Source of the DNA: Lachnospiraceae bacterium | GTDB taxonomy: Bacteria > Bacillota > Clostridia > Lachnospirales > Lachnospiraceae | Direction: 5' to 3' | NCBI GenBank assembly: GCA_017556805.1 | Contig: JAFYMC010000005.1 | Span: 1 to 55,485 of the forward strand | DNA length: 55,485 nucleotides | Shown here: positions 48,214 through 55,485 of the stretch, in pieces | Numbering within the stretch: the stretch's first letter is position 1 | Layout of the letters: each line of letters opens with the position of its first letter | Program-made: the position numbers and the translations under genes | The notes under the pieces: model-generated | The model's database searches: none | What the model was told of the DNA's origin: nothing | The model's input: only the letters and a program-made list of their open reading frames with translations

Positions 48214-48525
48214 AAAAGTAGCCTCTTTTATTTTCTTTCACATCGTTCTGAATATAGCCGGCGCCCTTTCAATTATTCTCTTTGAACTTTACGCAGGATA
48301 GTAGACTATCTTATTACTTCGATGACTATCAGCAACGCACGGACAGGAGGTCCGGGCGAGCCCGCCATAAGGCACGGATGCCGCATCAGGGCGGTTGCGT
48401 CACTTCTTCATATATTCTCCCGAAGTAATTAGAAAGCCTCTATCCGTAGTACGAGAAAAGAGGATAATTGAAAGGGCGCCGGCTAATTTCTATTTGTTAC
48501 GAAAGAAATAAAAGAGGCTGACTTT
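48214..48525. repeat. 300-bp fold-back element downstream of spoVAC
   Basis: Outer arms AGCCTCTTTTATTTTCTTTC (48220-48239) and the near-perfect complement at 48501-48519; second arms about 29 bp (48255-48284 with 48456-48485, one wobble); GGATAG/CTATCC (48296-48301, 48439-48444); ATTACTTCG (48313-48321) / CGAAGTAAT (48421-48429). The centre holds GGAC-AGGAG-GTCC, GGGC-GA-GCCC and GGCA-CGGA-TGCC hairpins. No gene. The outer arm touches the spoVAC stop codon. Either a MITE-like element or a structured RNA. Confidence 0.78.
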
Positions 48526-49030
48526 ACACCACGCCCAACAGTTTCAGTATCCAGTAAATCACCCCCAACGCCCAACTGGTCAGGATTCCGTACAAAATGA
48601 CCGGTCCGGCAATCGTAAAAATCTTGCAACCGATACCGAAGACCTGCCCTTCCTTGCCATACTCAATGGCAGAGGCCGCTACGGAATTGGCAAACCCGGT
48701 AATCGGAACCACGCTTCCCGCGCCGGCATATTTCGTCAGCTTCTGATACAGATTCAGACCGGTAAACAGCGCTGACAATGCCACCAGTGTAATTGTCTCA
48801 TACAGGGCCGCATCTTCCTTGCTTGCGCCCCAGCCCTGATACAGATTGAGCAACACCTGTCCCAGAGTGCAAATCGCACCGCCCACTACAAAGGCCCATA
48901 CAATATTAATCCAGGGATTATGCTTCGGAGTGACCTGCTCCACATATTGATTGTACTTTTTATCCCGTTTCTGCGTGTCTGTCTCCTTTACCACTTCATG
49001 TATCATACGCTTTCTTTGTTTGTCGTCCAT
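48524..49030 (-). CDS. spoVAC: Stage V sporulation protein AC
   Basis: 168 residues. Soluble N-terminus (about 1-35), then TM segments (about 42-65, 78-98, 128-165) and the family loop KYAGAGSVVPITGFANSVAASAIEYGKEG. SpoVAC acts as a mechanosensitive channel component for dipicolinic acid release. Transcribed after spoVAB. The spoVAD that normally follows is replaced by a fold-back element. Confidence 0.93.
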   Translation of the reverse strand: MDDKQRKRMIHEVVKETDTQKRDKKYNQYVEQVTPKHNPWINIVWAFVVGGAICTLGQVLLNLYQGWGASKEDAALYETITLVALSALFTGLNLYQKLTKYAGAGSVVPITGFANSVAASAIEYGKEGQVFGIGCKIFTIAGPVILYGILTSWALGVIYWILKLLGVV

Positions 49031-49108
49031 TTCCTGCTCCTTTCCGTCATTTTCCCATGTCCACGTCCATCCACTCTTTTTCCGGGTATCCGTCTCTACA
49101 AAAACTCT

Positions 49109-49537
49109 CTACTTTCCATTCCCTATAATCAGATGATACCAGGCCCCGAACCCTTTTCCCAGTGCAAAGGCCAGTACCAGCCACGCCATTCCCACCGTAA
49201 GCTTAATGCGACGTGTCATTACCGGAAATACATTGACCACCTCTGCCAGCGCCGCCGCCAGACAGCCCACAAACACTCCGCTGAATAACCCGCACAGCGC
49301 TCGGAATATTACGCCTCCCGCAAATTGCAACTGAAACAGATCCACCAGATTCGCCGCCGTCACTCCCACAATCGCAATCGACTCATAAAGCATCACATGT
49401 TTTGCGGTTTTTGTTCCCGCCGCCAGTCGTGTCACCACACCTACGGTCGTAATAAATGCAAACAATCCCGCTGCCACAGCGACTCCAAAGGAGATTCCCA
49501 CTCCATAATACACCATTGTTCGAATCCAGTCAGACAT
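49109..49537 (-). CDS. spoVAB: Stage V sporulation protein AB
   Basis: 142 residues from ATG 49537 (AGAAGGAAAG upstream). Four hydrophobic segments (VYYGVGISFGVAVAAGLFAFITTVGVV; SIAIVGVTAANLVDLF; LCGLFSGVFVGCLAAALAEVV; LTVGMAWLVLAFALGKGFG). Overlaps the end of spoVAA by 8 nt. Membrane component of the SpoVA dipicolinate system. Confidence 0.9.
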   Translation of the reverse strand: MSDWIRTMVYYGVGISFGVAVAAGLFAFITTVGVVTRLAAGTKTAKHVMLYESIAIVGVTAANLVDLFQLQFAGGVIFRALCGLFSGVFVGCLAAALAEVVNVFPVMTRRIKLTVGMAWLVLAFALGKGFGAWYHLIIGNGK

Positions 49538-50165
49538 CCACTTTCTTTCCTTCTCTTGTTGCATTCTCGATAATCGTAGCATTCACGTCTTTCTCGTATT
49601 GGCGCATCTGCACTTGAAGCGGCGTCGGGTCGCTGTCGATTTTCTTTCTCAAAAAATGATTGAAAAACAGGATAATTCCCAACGGAAGACCCAGACTGTA
49701 TGCAATTTCCAGTTCTCCCGGCCCGCTCCGTTCCGCCCCTTCCGTCAGGCGGTAAATCATAGGAAAAATCTCGTCCACACCGGCGTCTTTATTAAAGGTC
49801 ACAATCGTAAATGCGGAGCCGAAAAACACCGCCAGCGCCACAAAACCCGTCTTGCACCACTCCGCTGCTTTTTCAAATTTCCGCTTCTTTTCCGGTTTAT
49901 ATTCCACAATAAAATCCGGTTCTCCCACCGGTGTCACCGTAACCTCCGGATATGCTCTCCCGATGAGTTCTACCACCTTCATTACGGAAAAAACCTGTTT
50001 TTCCTTTTGCTCCTTCGGAAACCGATGTAACTCAAGCGCACCTATTTTCTGCCTCATAGCCGGCTCACTTCCGTAAATCGATGCCACCTCGGATAGCAAT
50101 ACTCTGTTTTGTTTTACCAACACACACTGGTCAAATTGAAGAAATACCGTTATCTCCCGCGACAT
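49530..50165 (-). CDS. spoVAA: Stage V sporulation protein AA
   Basis: 211 residues from ATG 50165 (GGGAG upstream). N-terminal globular domain (about 1-95, YLQFD-like ITVFLQFDQCVLV...YPEVTVTPVGEPDFIVEY), then two TM segments (about 112-132, 165-188). First recognised spoVA gene of this locus; overlaps the small gene before it by 16 nt. Confidence 0.9.
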   Translation of the reverse strand: MSREITVFLQFDQCVLVKQNRVLLSEVASIYGSEPAMRQKIGALELHRFPKEQKEKQVFSVMKVVELIGRAYPEVTVTPVGEPDFIVEYKPEKKRKFEKAAEWCKTGFVALAVFFGSAFTIVTFNKDAGVDEIFPMIYRLTEGAERSGPGELEIAYSLGLPLGIILFFNHFLRKKIDSDPTPLQVQMRQYEKDVNATIIENATREGKKVDV

Positions 50166-50335
50166 AAATATTCTCCCTGCCACGGCCGGTCCGCCATCCG
50201 CATATATGCCTCTTTATATACCAATACCCCATCCGGTGCTTTCTCCGGCTTCCTCACCACCCAGACCAAAAGAACAATTACCGCCACAAGTGCCACCGCA
50301 ACCGCTGCCAACACAATCCGTTGCTTCACCGTCAT
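50150..50335 (-). CDS. Small single-TM protein between sigF and spoVAA
   Basis: 61 residues: MTVKQRIVL, then one TM helix (AAVAVALVAVIVLLVWVV, about 9-26), then a charged tail. RBS-like AGAGGCGG upstream. It overlaps spoVAA by 16 nt and lies downstream of a sigma-G-type promoter, so it is probably made in the forespore with the SpoVA proteins. No known family recognised. Confidence 0.65.
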   Translation of the reverse strand: MTVKQRIVLAAVAVALVAVIVLLVWVVRKPEKAPDGVLVYKEAYMRMADRPWQGEYLCRGR

Positions 50336-50366
50336 GCATTTTCACCGCCTCTCTTTCTACTGACGG

Positions 50367-50396
50367 AAGTATGTGCCGTTTCTGCGTAAACTATGC
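50367..50396 (-). promoter_or_regulatory. Sigma-G-type forespore promoter of the spoVA genes
   Basis: Minus strand GCATA (50392-50396), 18-nt spacer, CATACTT (50367-50373), close to the published sigma-G consensus GHATR-N18-CATXHTA. The -35 overlaps the sigF stop, so spoVA can be switched on separately from spoIIA. Confidence 0.6.
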
Positions 50397-51110
50397 AAGC
50401 AGAGAACGCATTCTTTGCAAAATTTTCTTTTCCATGCGACTGACCTGCACCTGGCTGACACCAAGAAGTCCGGCAATCTCGGTCTGGGTTTTATTTTTAA
50501 AATAGCGCAATTCGATTAACTCCCGTTCCTCTTCCCTAAGTTCCCGAAGCAGCTGCTTCATCACCATATGATTTACAATCTCCTCCGTAGCATCCGTTTC
50601 TCCCGGAATCCGTTCTCCCAGAGTACTTTCGGAACCATCCGGACGATTGACGGGCTTTGACAAGGATTCCACCTCCGTACAAGCTTCCATAGCCAGTACG
50701 ATTTCTTCCATGCTAAGCCCGGTGTCAAGAGCAATCTCCTCCAATGTTGCATCCCTGCCCAGACTTGCCGACAAGCGTTCTCCCGCCGCACGAAGCTTCA
50801 TATTGTTTTCCTTTAAGGTTCTGCTGACCTTAATCATGCCGTCATCCCGAAGAAACCGTTTGATTTCTCCCGTTATCATCGGTACCGCATAGGTGGAGAA
50901 TTTCACATCAAAATTGACATCAAACTTATCAATGGCCTTGATTAATCCGATGGTTCCGATTTGGAACAAATCCTCCGCTTCACAGCCACGTCCCAAAAAT
51001 CTTCGTACCATGCTCCATACAAGGCCTACATTTTCGGTAATCAGCCGCTCCCTAGCCTGCTTGTCTCCCGCCTGCGAAAGACGAATCAGTCCGATTGTAT
51101 CCAACCCCAC
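50391..51110 (-). CDS. sigF: RNA polymerase sigma-F factor
   Basis: 239 residues. Region 2 (NVGLVWSMVRRFLGRGCEAEDLFQIGTIGLIKAIDKFD, about 27-64), region 3 (about 110-150), and region 4 HTH (TQTEIAGLLGVSQVQVSRMEKKIL, about 208-231). First forespore-specific sigma factor. Third gene of the spoIIA operon, 9 nt after spoIIAB. Confidence 0.95.
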   Translation of the reverse strand: MGLDTIGLIRLSQAGDKQARERLITENVGLVWSMVRRFLGRGCEAEDLFQIGTIGLIKAIDKFDVNFDVKFSTYAVPMITGEIKRFLRDDGMIKVSRTLKENNMKLRAAGERLSASLGRDATLEEIALDTGLSMEEIVLAMEACTEVESLSKPVNRPDGSESTLGERIPGETDATEEIVNHMVMKQLLRELREEERELIELRYFKNKTQTEIAGLLGVSQVQVSRMEKKILQRMRSLLA

Positions 51111-51119
51111 GCCTCCCGC

Positions 51120-51545
51120 TTACCCGATTCTTTTTTTCATTTTTACTACAGTTCCTTCTCCCACTGCGGATTCCACCACCAGTTCGTCCGTAAATGCTTC
51201 CATAAAAGAAAATCCCATTCCCGAACGTTCCATCTCCGGCTTTGTGGTATACATCGGTTCCATGGCAGCTTCAATATCCGCAATTCCGCTTCCGGTATCC
51301 TTTATATGAAAAAACACCTCCGATCCCTTTCTGGCGCACCACAGCTCCACGGTACCTTCCTTATCCCCGTACCCGTGAATAATCGCATTAGTCACCGCCT
51401 CCGACACCGCTGTTTTGGTATCCGCCAATTCCTCTAAGGTGGGATTTAACGGCGTCAAAAAAGCTGCCACCGTCATTCGCGCCAATGCTTCGTTACAGGA
51501 CTTTGCCTGAAACATAAGCCTCATCTCGTTATCAAAAGTCTCCAC
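51120..51545 (-). CDS. spoIIAB: Anti-sigma F factor SpoIIAB
   Basis: 141 residues. GHKL kinase: N box EAVTNAIIHG (about 46-55), G1 IKDTGSGI (about 82-89) and G2 RSGMGFSFMEAF (about 106-117). Binds and inhibits sigma-F and phosphorylates SpoIIAA. Length and order in the spoIIA operon are normal. Confidence 0.95.
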   Translation of the reverse strand: METFDNEMRLMFQAKSCNEALARMTVAAFLTPLNPTLEELADTKTAVSEAVTNAIIHGYGDKEGTVELWCARKGSEVFFHIKDTGSGIADIEAAMEPMYTTKPEMERSGMGFSFMEAFTDELVVESAVGEGTVVKMKKRIG

Positions 51546-51567
51546 TCTCCTGCCTCCTTATTTCATT

Positions 51568-51933
51568 TTAATTACTGCCCGTAAGACATTCTTCCGACGG
51601 GCGGGTAAATGCTTCTTCTGCCGTTTCGTATCGCTCTACGATTTTATAAAGCCCCGAAATTTTCAAGATTCGGTCCACATTGCTACCGACACCCATAACG
51701 CCTACGCGTCCCCCCTGAAAAATCACCTGACGATAGCGTCCCATAATGACACCGATTCCGGAGCTGTCCATAAAATCCACTCCCGTAAAATCAAACAAAA
51801 TATGTTTGGCACGGCTTCGGGTCAAAAGCGCATCCGCACTTTCCCGTACCGTTACCGCCGTATGGTGATCCAAATCCGCTTTCAGACGAATCACCAATAC
51901 ATCTTTTTGCAGTTCATATTCCGCAGCCTGCAT
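51568..51933 (-). CDS. spoIIAA: Anti-sigma F factor antagonist SpoIIAA
   Basis: 121 residues from ATG 51933 (AAAGGAG upstream; the longer frame starts within a terminator). STAS domain with the phosphorylation site DFMDSSGIGV (Ser near 59). Unphosphorylated SpoIIAA releases sigma-F from SpoIIAB. First gene of spoIIA. A terminator sits 25 nt upstream and I see no sigma-H promoter in the small gap. Confidence 0.94.
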   Translation of the reverse strand: MQAAEYELQKDVLVIRLKADLDHHTAVTVRESADALLTRSRAKHILFDFTGVDFMDSSGIGVIMGRYRQVIFQGGRVGVMGVGSNVDRILKISGLYKIVERYETAEEAFTRPSEECLTGSN

Positions 51934-51957
51934 AGTTTCTCCTTTCCAAAACATAAG

Positions 51958-51990
51958 GAAAGAGGACACGCGCTCGTCATGTCCTCTTTC
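51958..51990 (-). terminator. Terminator between the TPR gene and spoIIAA
   Basis: Perfect 11-bp stem GAAAGAGGACA / TGTCCTCTTTC with an 11-nt loop, then CTTATGTTTT on the minus strand. Confidence 0.8.
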
Positions 51991-52012
51991 GTACTATAAT
52001 TTTGTATTCAAT

Positions 52013-53458
52013 TTATTCCAGTCCGTCCATACACTGATGTGCCATTTCCGCACGCTCACTGTTCGGATACTGTCTTACCAAGGTCTGAAAATACGCTCTG
52101 GCATTTTCTTCATCTCCGCTACGCTGATAGGAACGGGCCAAAAAGTACATCGTATCCGCATCGGTACCGCCCATCTGATAAACCGCCAACAAGTACGGAA
52201 TCGCCTCTGCGTATTTTTTGTCGTTATATAAATCGTGTCCGTAATCGTAGCCGTATTCCTTTACCCGCTTCGCCACCTCGTTAAAAATTTCAGTGTAGCG
52301 TTCACCGGTCTTCTTACGTAACGTAGCACCGTTTTCACTGGCACGAAGCTTCTCCCCGTAGGCAATCAAATCATCCAGTACACTGTTCGGCTTCTTGTCA
52401 CTCTCTGCTTTCTTTACCTTTGCCTCCAGCTCCGGATACTCCATCAGCACCAACACCGCCTGCTCGTAACCTGCCACGTCAAACTCACCGGACATCGCAG
52501 CATCTACTTCCTCCTGCAAACGCTCCGCCTGCAGCTTAGCATCCGCCAGCTTATCTGCCAAATCCTTCTTTTCGTTCTCCAATACGGACACCTGCGTCGT
52601 GTAGGATGCAATCTCCGCACCGTAATCACGCTCCTGTGCCGCATACTCCGCCTTCACATCGGAGCGCACTGTCGGCACTACCAGCCAGTACAACACCGCA
52701 ATTCCGATTAAGATACCGGCAAAAAAGGTAATAAACGCAATATAATTCGGCTTGTCCTCCCGGTAGGTAATGCCGGAAGACGCCGGCTGATAGGAAACAG
52801 CCTCCTCCTTCCGCTCCGCCCGTACCGGCGCACCGTCCGGATTTAACACACGGTCGATTTCCGCCAGATAGGAAAGAGTCGTAGTATTTGCTACGTCCGT
52901 CTTCTGGGCACGCACAAGACAACGCTTCGCCTTTTCGTATTCTTCGTTTTTCATGTATAACAGCGCCAACAACTGCAGGGCACGTATGTAACCCGGATTG
53001 ATACTGATAGCCTTACGAAGCTGCAGCATTGCCAAGTCATCACTTCCCTGCTTTGCATAGGCAAGGGCCTGATTATACTTCTTCACGGTCTGATTCACCG
53101 CATCCAGCTTCGCCGGATTGGACTGAACCTTATTGATAAAGTAGTCCGCCTGATTATTCTCCGGCACAAAATGTTTACTGATAATCCACTCGCTGAGAGC
53201 TAATACCGGCTCTCCCATTTCATAATACACCAAGCCAAGCAAATTTCTTGCCTCTATATTCCGCTTGTTGTTTTCCAGACTTTTTTTCAGCATAAGCACA
53301 GCACCGGACAAATCCCGTACCTGCGCTCTCGCTAAACCTTCATTGTAATAACGGTTGGAAAGTCGGTAAAGACGCATTGCAACAACCGTGTCTGCACCGC
53401 ATTGATCGCAATACCGACGATTCCGCCCCATTTCAAAGCCGCATTTCGGACAATTCAT
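52013..53458 (-). CDS. Zinc-ribbon, TPR and single-TM protein
   Basis: 481 residues. N-terminal zinc ribbon (CPKCGFEMGRNRRYCDQCG, 3-21), TPR units (about 35-200, e.g. ALAYAKQGSDDLAMLQLRKAISINPGYIRALQLLALLYMK), one TM helix (about 240-263, NYIAFITFFAGILIGIAVLYWLVV), a coiled coil (about 270-325) and a second TPR set outside or beyond the membrane (about 405-475). A scaffold for envelope proteins is plausible; no function known. Follows a 47-residue gene by 9 nt. Confidence 0.85.
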   Translation of the reverse strand: MNCPKCGFEMGRNRRYCDQCGADTVVAMRLYRLSNRYYNEGLARAQVRDLSGAVLMLKKSLENNKRNIEARNLLGLVYYEMGEPVLALSEWIISKHFVPENNQADYFINKVQSNPAKLDAVNQTVKKYNQALAYAKQGSDDLAMLQLRKAISINPGYIRALQLLALLYMKNEEYEKAKRCLVRAQKTDVANTTTLSYLAEIDRVLNPDGAPVRAERKEEAVSYQPASSGITYREDKPNYIAFITFFAGILIGIAVLYWLVVPTVRSDVKAEYAAQERDYGAEIASYTTQVSVLENEKKDLADKLADAKLQAERLQEEVDAAMSGEFDVAGYEQAVLVLMEYPELEAKVKKAESDKKPNSVLDDLIAYGEKLRASENGATLRKKTGERYTEIFNEVAKRVKEYGYDYGHDLYNDKKYAEAIPYLLAVYQMGGTDADTMYFLARSYQRSGDEENARAYFQTLVRQYPNSERAEMAHQCMDGLE

Positions 53459-53467
53459 GGCGTCTCC

Positions 53468-53611
53468 CTACCTTCTTTCTTTTTTTCCGGTCACTACCTG
53501 CTCCAATAAATCGGATAAATCCGTCAAATCATTGTTCATAATTGCTTCTTCTGCCTGGTCAATCTCCAGACTCGGCTGAAATTTCGCCAACTCTTCCTCG
53601 TAATTTAACAT
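53468..53611 (-). CDS. 47-residue acidic protein of unknown function
   Basis: From ATG 53611 with GGAGG 7 nt upstream; the longer frame (to 53725) overlaps the promoter. Acidic, helical (EEELAKFQPSLEIDQAEEAI...LSDLLEQVV), no TM. Co-transcribed with the zinc-ribbon/TPR gene and may bind it. Confidence 0.65.
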   Translation of the reverse strand: MLNYEEELAKFQPSLEIDQAEEAIMNNDLTDLSDLLEQVVTGKKERR

Positions 53612-53696
53612 CCCGTTTCCTCCTGCCTTGTACAAATTCCAAAACAGCCTGTTCACTGCAACAAAACACCTTTTTGTTTCTTTCATTCCAATTTCT

Positions 53697-53725
53697 ATCA
53701 TATCGGTTAATGCTTCAAAAATCAA
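53697..53725 (-). promoter_or_regulatory. Sigma-A promoter of the 47-aa/TPR operon
   Basis: Minus strand TTGATT (53720-53725), 17-nt spacer, TATGAT (53697-53702). Confidence 0.65.
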
Positions 53726-53762
53726 TAGTTTCCTGCCATTTTTTAATAAATCTTAAACAATA

Positions 53763-53802
53763 AAGGGCGATATTACACGTTTTTTTGTGTAACATCGCCC
53801 TT
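53763..53802 (-). terminator. Terminator of valS
   Basis: Stem AAGGGCGATaTTACAC / GTGTAACATCGCCCTT (16 bp, one G-U/A-C step) with an 8-nt T/A loop, 50 nt after the valS stop. Confidence 0.88.
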
Positions 53803-53853
53803 ATCTCTTATTTTCTGCTATACTTTTACAGCTTTTCCGTTCTTACCGAGTAC

Positions 53854-55485
53854 TTACTTGGAAAAATGTGCCAGACGCTCTTCCACCTGCGCCATCATTG
53901 CGGTGTACTTCTCAAGCTTTGCACGCTCCTCTGCCAGCTTTGCCTCCGGAGCCTTATTTACGAAGTTCGGATTAGCGAGCATACCGTTTACACGCTTAAG
54001 CTCTCCCTCAAGACGAGCCTTTTCCTTGGTGAGACGCTCGATTTCCTTCTCGATATCAACCAGGTCTGCAAACGGAATATAAATGGTAGCGTTCGGAATC
54101 ACTGCAGATACCGCATCGTCATCAATGCCGTTCTTGTCTGCCTGAATCTGTACTTCACTTGCACCGCCTAAGGATGCGAAGAACACCTTACTGTTCTCGA
54201 AGATGGTACGAACGTTCTCCTGCTCGGATACAATGAATACCTGTGCCTTTCTGCTCGGCGGAACGTTCATCTCGCTACGCAGGTTACGGATTCCCTTTAC
54301 TGCTTCCTTAATGAGTTCTACCGCTTCTTCCTCCGCTGCAAATGCGAATGCATCGGTGTACTCCGGCCACTGGGAAATCATGATGGACTCATCTGCGGTA
54401 TTCTCTTCCATTTCCTTTAAGGTACAGAAAATTTCTTCCGTTACGAACGGCATGTACGGATGAAGGAGCTTTAAGGCATCGGTCAGTACATGACGCAAGG
54501 TCCAGATGGCTGCTGCCTTGCTGCTCTCGTCATTTCCGTAGAGACGCGGCTTTACCATCTCGATGTACCAGTCACAGAACTCTTCCCAAATGAAGTCGTA
54601 AATCTTCTGTGCCGCAATACCCATCTCGAACTTATCAAGATTCTCGGTTACTTCCTTGCAAAGAGTGTTTGCCTTGGAAAGAATCCACTTATCCGCATCC
54701 GCAAGACTTGCCATATCCGGGGTAGCTGCCTTTGCCGCAGCACCGTTGCCGGCTGCCTCCATCTGCTGCATATTCATCATAATGAAACGGCTTGCGTTCC
54801 ATACCTTATTTGCAAAGTTTCTGCTTGCCTCTACACGCTCCATATAGAAACGCATATCGTTACCCGGTGCGTTACCGGTAATAAGCGTAAAACGAAGTGC
54901 ATCGGCACCGTACTGGTCGATGATTTCTAACGGATCGATACCGTTTCCTAAGGACTTACTCATCTTACGTCCCTGAGAGTCACGTACAAGTCCGTGGAAC
55001 AGAACCGTCTTAAACGGCTTCTCCTTCATCTGCTCGTATCCGGAGAAAATCATACGGATTACCCAGAAGAAGATAATGTCATAACCGGTAACAAGAACAT
55101 CCGTCGGATAGAAGTACTTTAAGTCCTCGGTCATCTCCGGCCAGCCTAAAGTAGAGAACGGCCATAATGCGGAGGAGAACCAGGTATCCAGAGTATCCGG
55201 ATCCTGCTCTAAGTGATCATGTCCGCACTTCGGACAAACACTCGGTGCATCCGCAGTCTTTGCCACGATAATCTCACCACACTTGTCACAGTAGTACGCC
55301 GGGATACGGTGTCCCCACCACAACTGTCTGGAAATACACCAGTCACGGATGTTATCGGTCCAGTTAAAGTAGGTCTTTTCCATACGCTCCGGAACAAGGG
55401 TAATTTCCTTATTCTTAACCGCCTCAACCGCCGGCTTAATGAGCTCATCCATCTTTACGAACCACTGCTGCTTGATTAACGGCTC
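53854..55485 (-). CDS. valS: Valyl-tRNA synthetase (partial, N-terminus off window)
   Basis: 543 codons to the right edge, no start in the window. Begins inside the catalytic domain ([12 protein letters not shown]...[17 protein letters not shown]). Zinc-binding CDKCGEI...[29 protein letters not shown] loop [14 protein letters not shown] (about 165 from the edge), anticodon-binding domain, and the C-terminal coiled-coil arm ([20 protein letters not shown]...[13 protein letters not shown]) characteristic of ValS. The HIGH motif lies outside. Confidence 0.96.
   Translation of the reverse strand, partial: EPLIKQQWFVKMDELIKPAVEAVKNKEITLVPERMEKTYFNWTDNIRDWCISRQLWWGHRIPAYYCDKCGEIIVAKTADAPSVCPKCGHDHLEQDPDTLDTWFSSALWPFSTLGWPEMTEDLKYFYPTDVLVTGYDIIFFWVIRMIFSGYEQMKEKPFKTVLFHGLVRDSQGRKMSKSLGNGIDPLEIIDQYGADALRFTLITGNAPGNDMRFYMERVEASRNFANKVWNASRFIMMNMQQMEAAGNGAAAKAATPDMASLADADKWILSKANTLCKEVTENLDKFEMGIAAQKIYDFIWEEFCDWYIEMVKPRLYGNDESSKAAAIWTLRHVLTDALKLLHPYMPFVTEEIFCTLKEMEENTADESIMISQWPEYTDAFAFAAEEEAVELIKEAVKGIRNLRSEMNVPPSRKAQVFIVSEQENVRTIFENSKVFFASLGGASEVQIQADKNGIDDDAVSAVIPNATIYIPFADLVDIEKEIERLTKEKARLEGELKRVNGMLANPNFVNKAPEAKLAEERAKLEKYTAMMAQVEERLAHFSK

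Overview
The window looks like chromosome of a spore-forming, Gram-positive Clostridia member, most likely a Lachnospiraceae-type fibre degrader. The evidence is the spoIIA (spoIIAA-spoIIAB-sigF) and spoVA sporulation genes, sigma-A promoters of the TTGACA-N17-TATAAT type, GGAGG ribosome binding sites, CBS/DRTGG-type pyrophosphatase, SPFH flotillin with NfeD, and plant-polysaccharide functions (cellulose-binding modules, GH43, carboxylesterase). Almost all genes are on the minus strand. Both window edges cut genes: a giant secreted protein on the left and valS on the right.

Layout. 1-11.6 kb: one open frame of more than 3,800 codons encodes a secreted giant protein (signal peptide, two cellulose-binding-like modules, Pro/Thr repeat linker, Fn3-like segment, long right-handed beta-helix, RHS/YD repeats). 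Its leader carries a perfect sigma-A promoter, a c-di-GMP-I (GEMM-I) riboswitch aptamer and an overlapping intrinsic terminator. 11.6-17.6 kb: two tandem MutS-domain-V ATPases and a Rad3/DinG-type helicase with an N-terminal PD-(D/E)XK nuclease-like domain. 17.6-25.2 kb: flotillin and NfeD, an XRE regulator, a large MacB-like ABC protein, and asd. 25.4-32.5 kb: coaX-dus, a LiaF-like membrane protein with a small partner, an FKBP lipoprotein coupled to argF, and spoVAD-spoVAE. 32.6-36.4 kb: a vitamin B6 salvage module (pdxK) flanked by a truncated ECF S component and a truncated MocR regulator, then a MATE exporter. 36.7-42 kb: pyrophosphatase, GH43 and carboxylesterase; the last two are separated by a 300-bp fold-back element.

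41.9-47.5 kb: a DUF3800 protein preceded by its own small structured RNA, then an NAD salvage operon (pncA, short prs-like, NAMPT/nadV, nadE, NrtR-like Nudix regulator). 47.5-51.9 kb: a two-TM protein of unknown function whose promoter resembles that of pncA, a second 300-bp fold-back, then spoVAC-AB-AA, a small membrane protein, sigF, spoIIAB and spoIIAA. The spoVA genes are therefore split into two loci 16 kb apart, with inverted-repeat elements at the break side of each. 52-55.5 kb: a zinc-ribbon/TPR membrane protein with a 47-residue partner, and the 3' two-thirds of valS.

The most interesting parts are the riboswitch-controlled giant adhesin or toxin-like protein, the DUF3800-linked small RNA, the two long fold-back elements, and a possible NAD regulon that includes an undescribed membrane protein. 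No tRNA, rRNA, CRISPR array or intact transposase gene was recognised.
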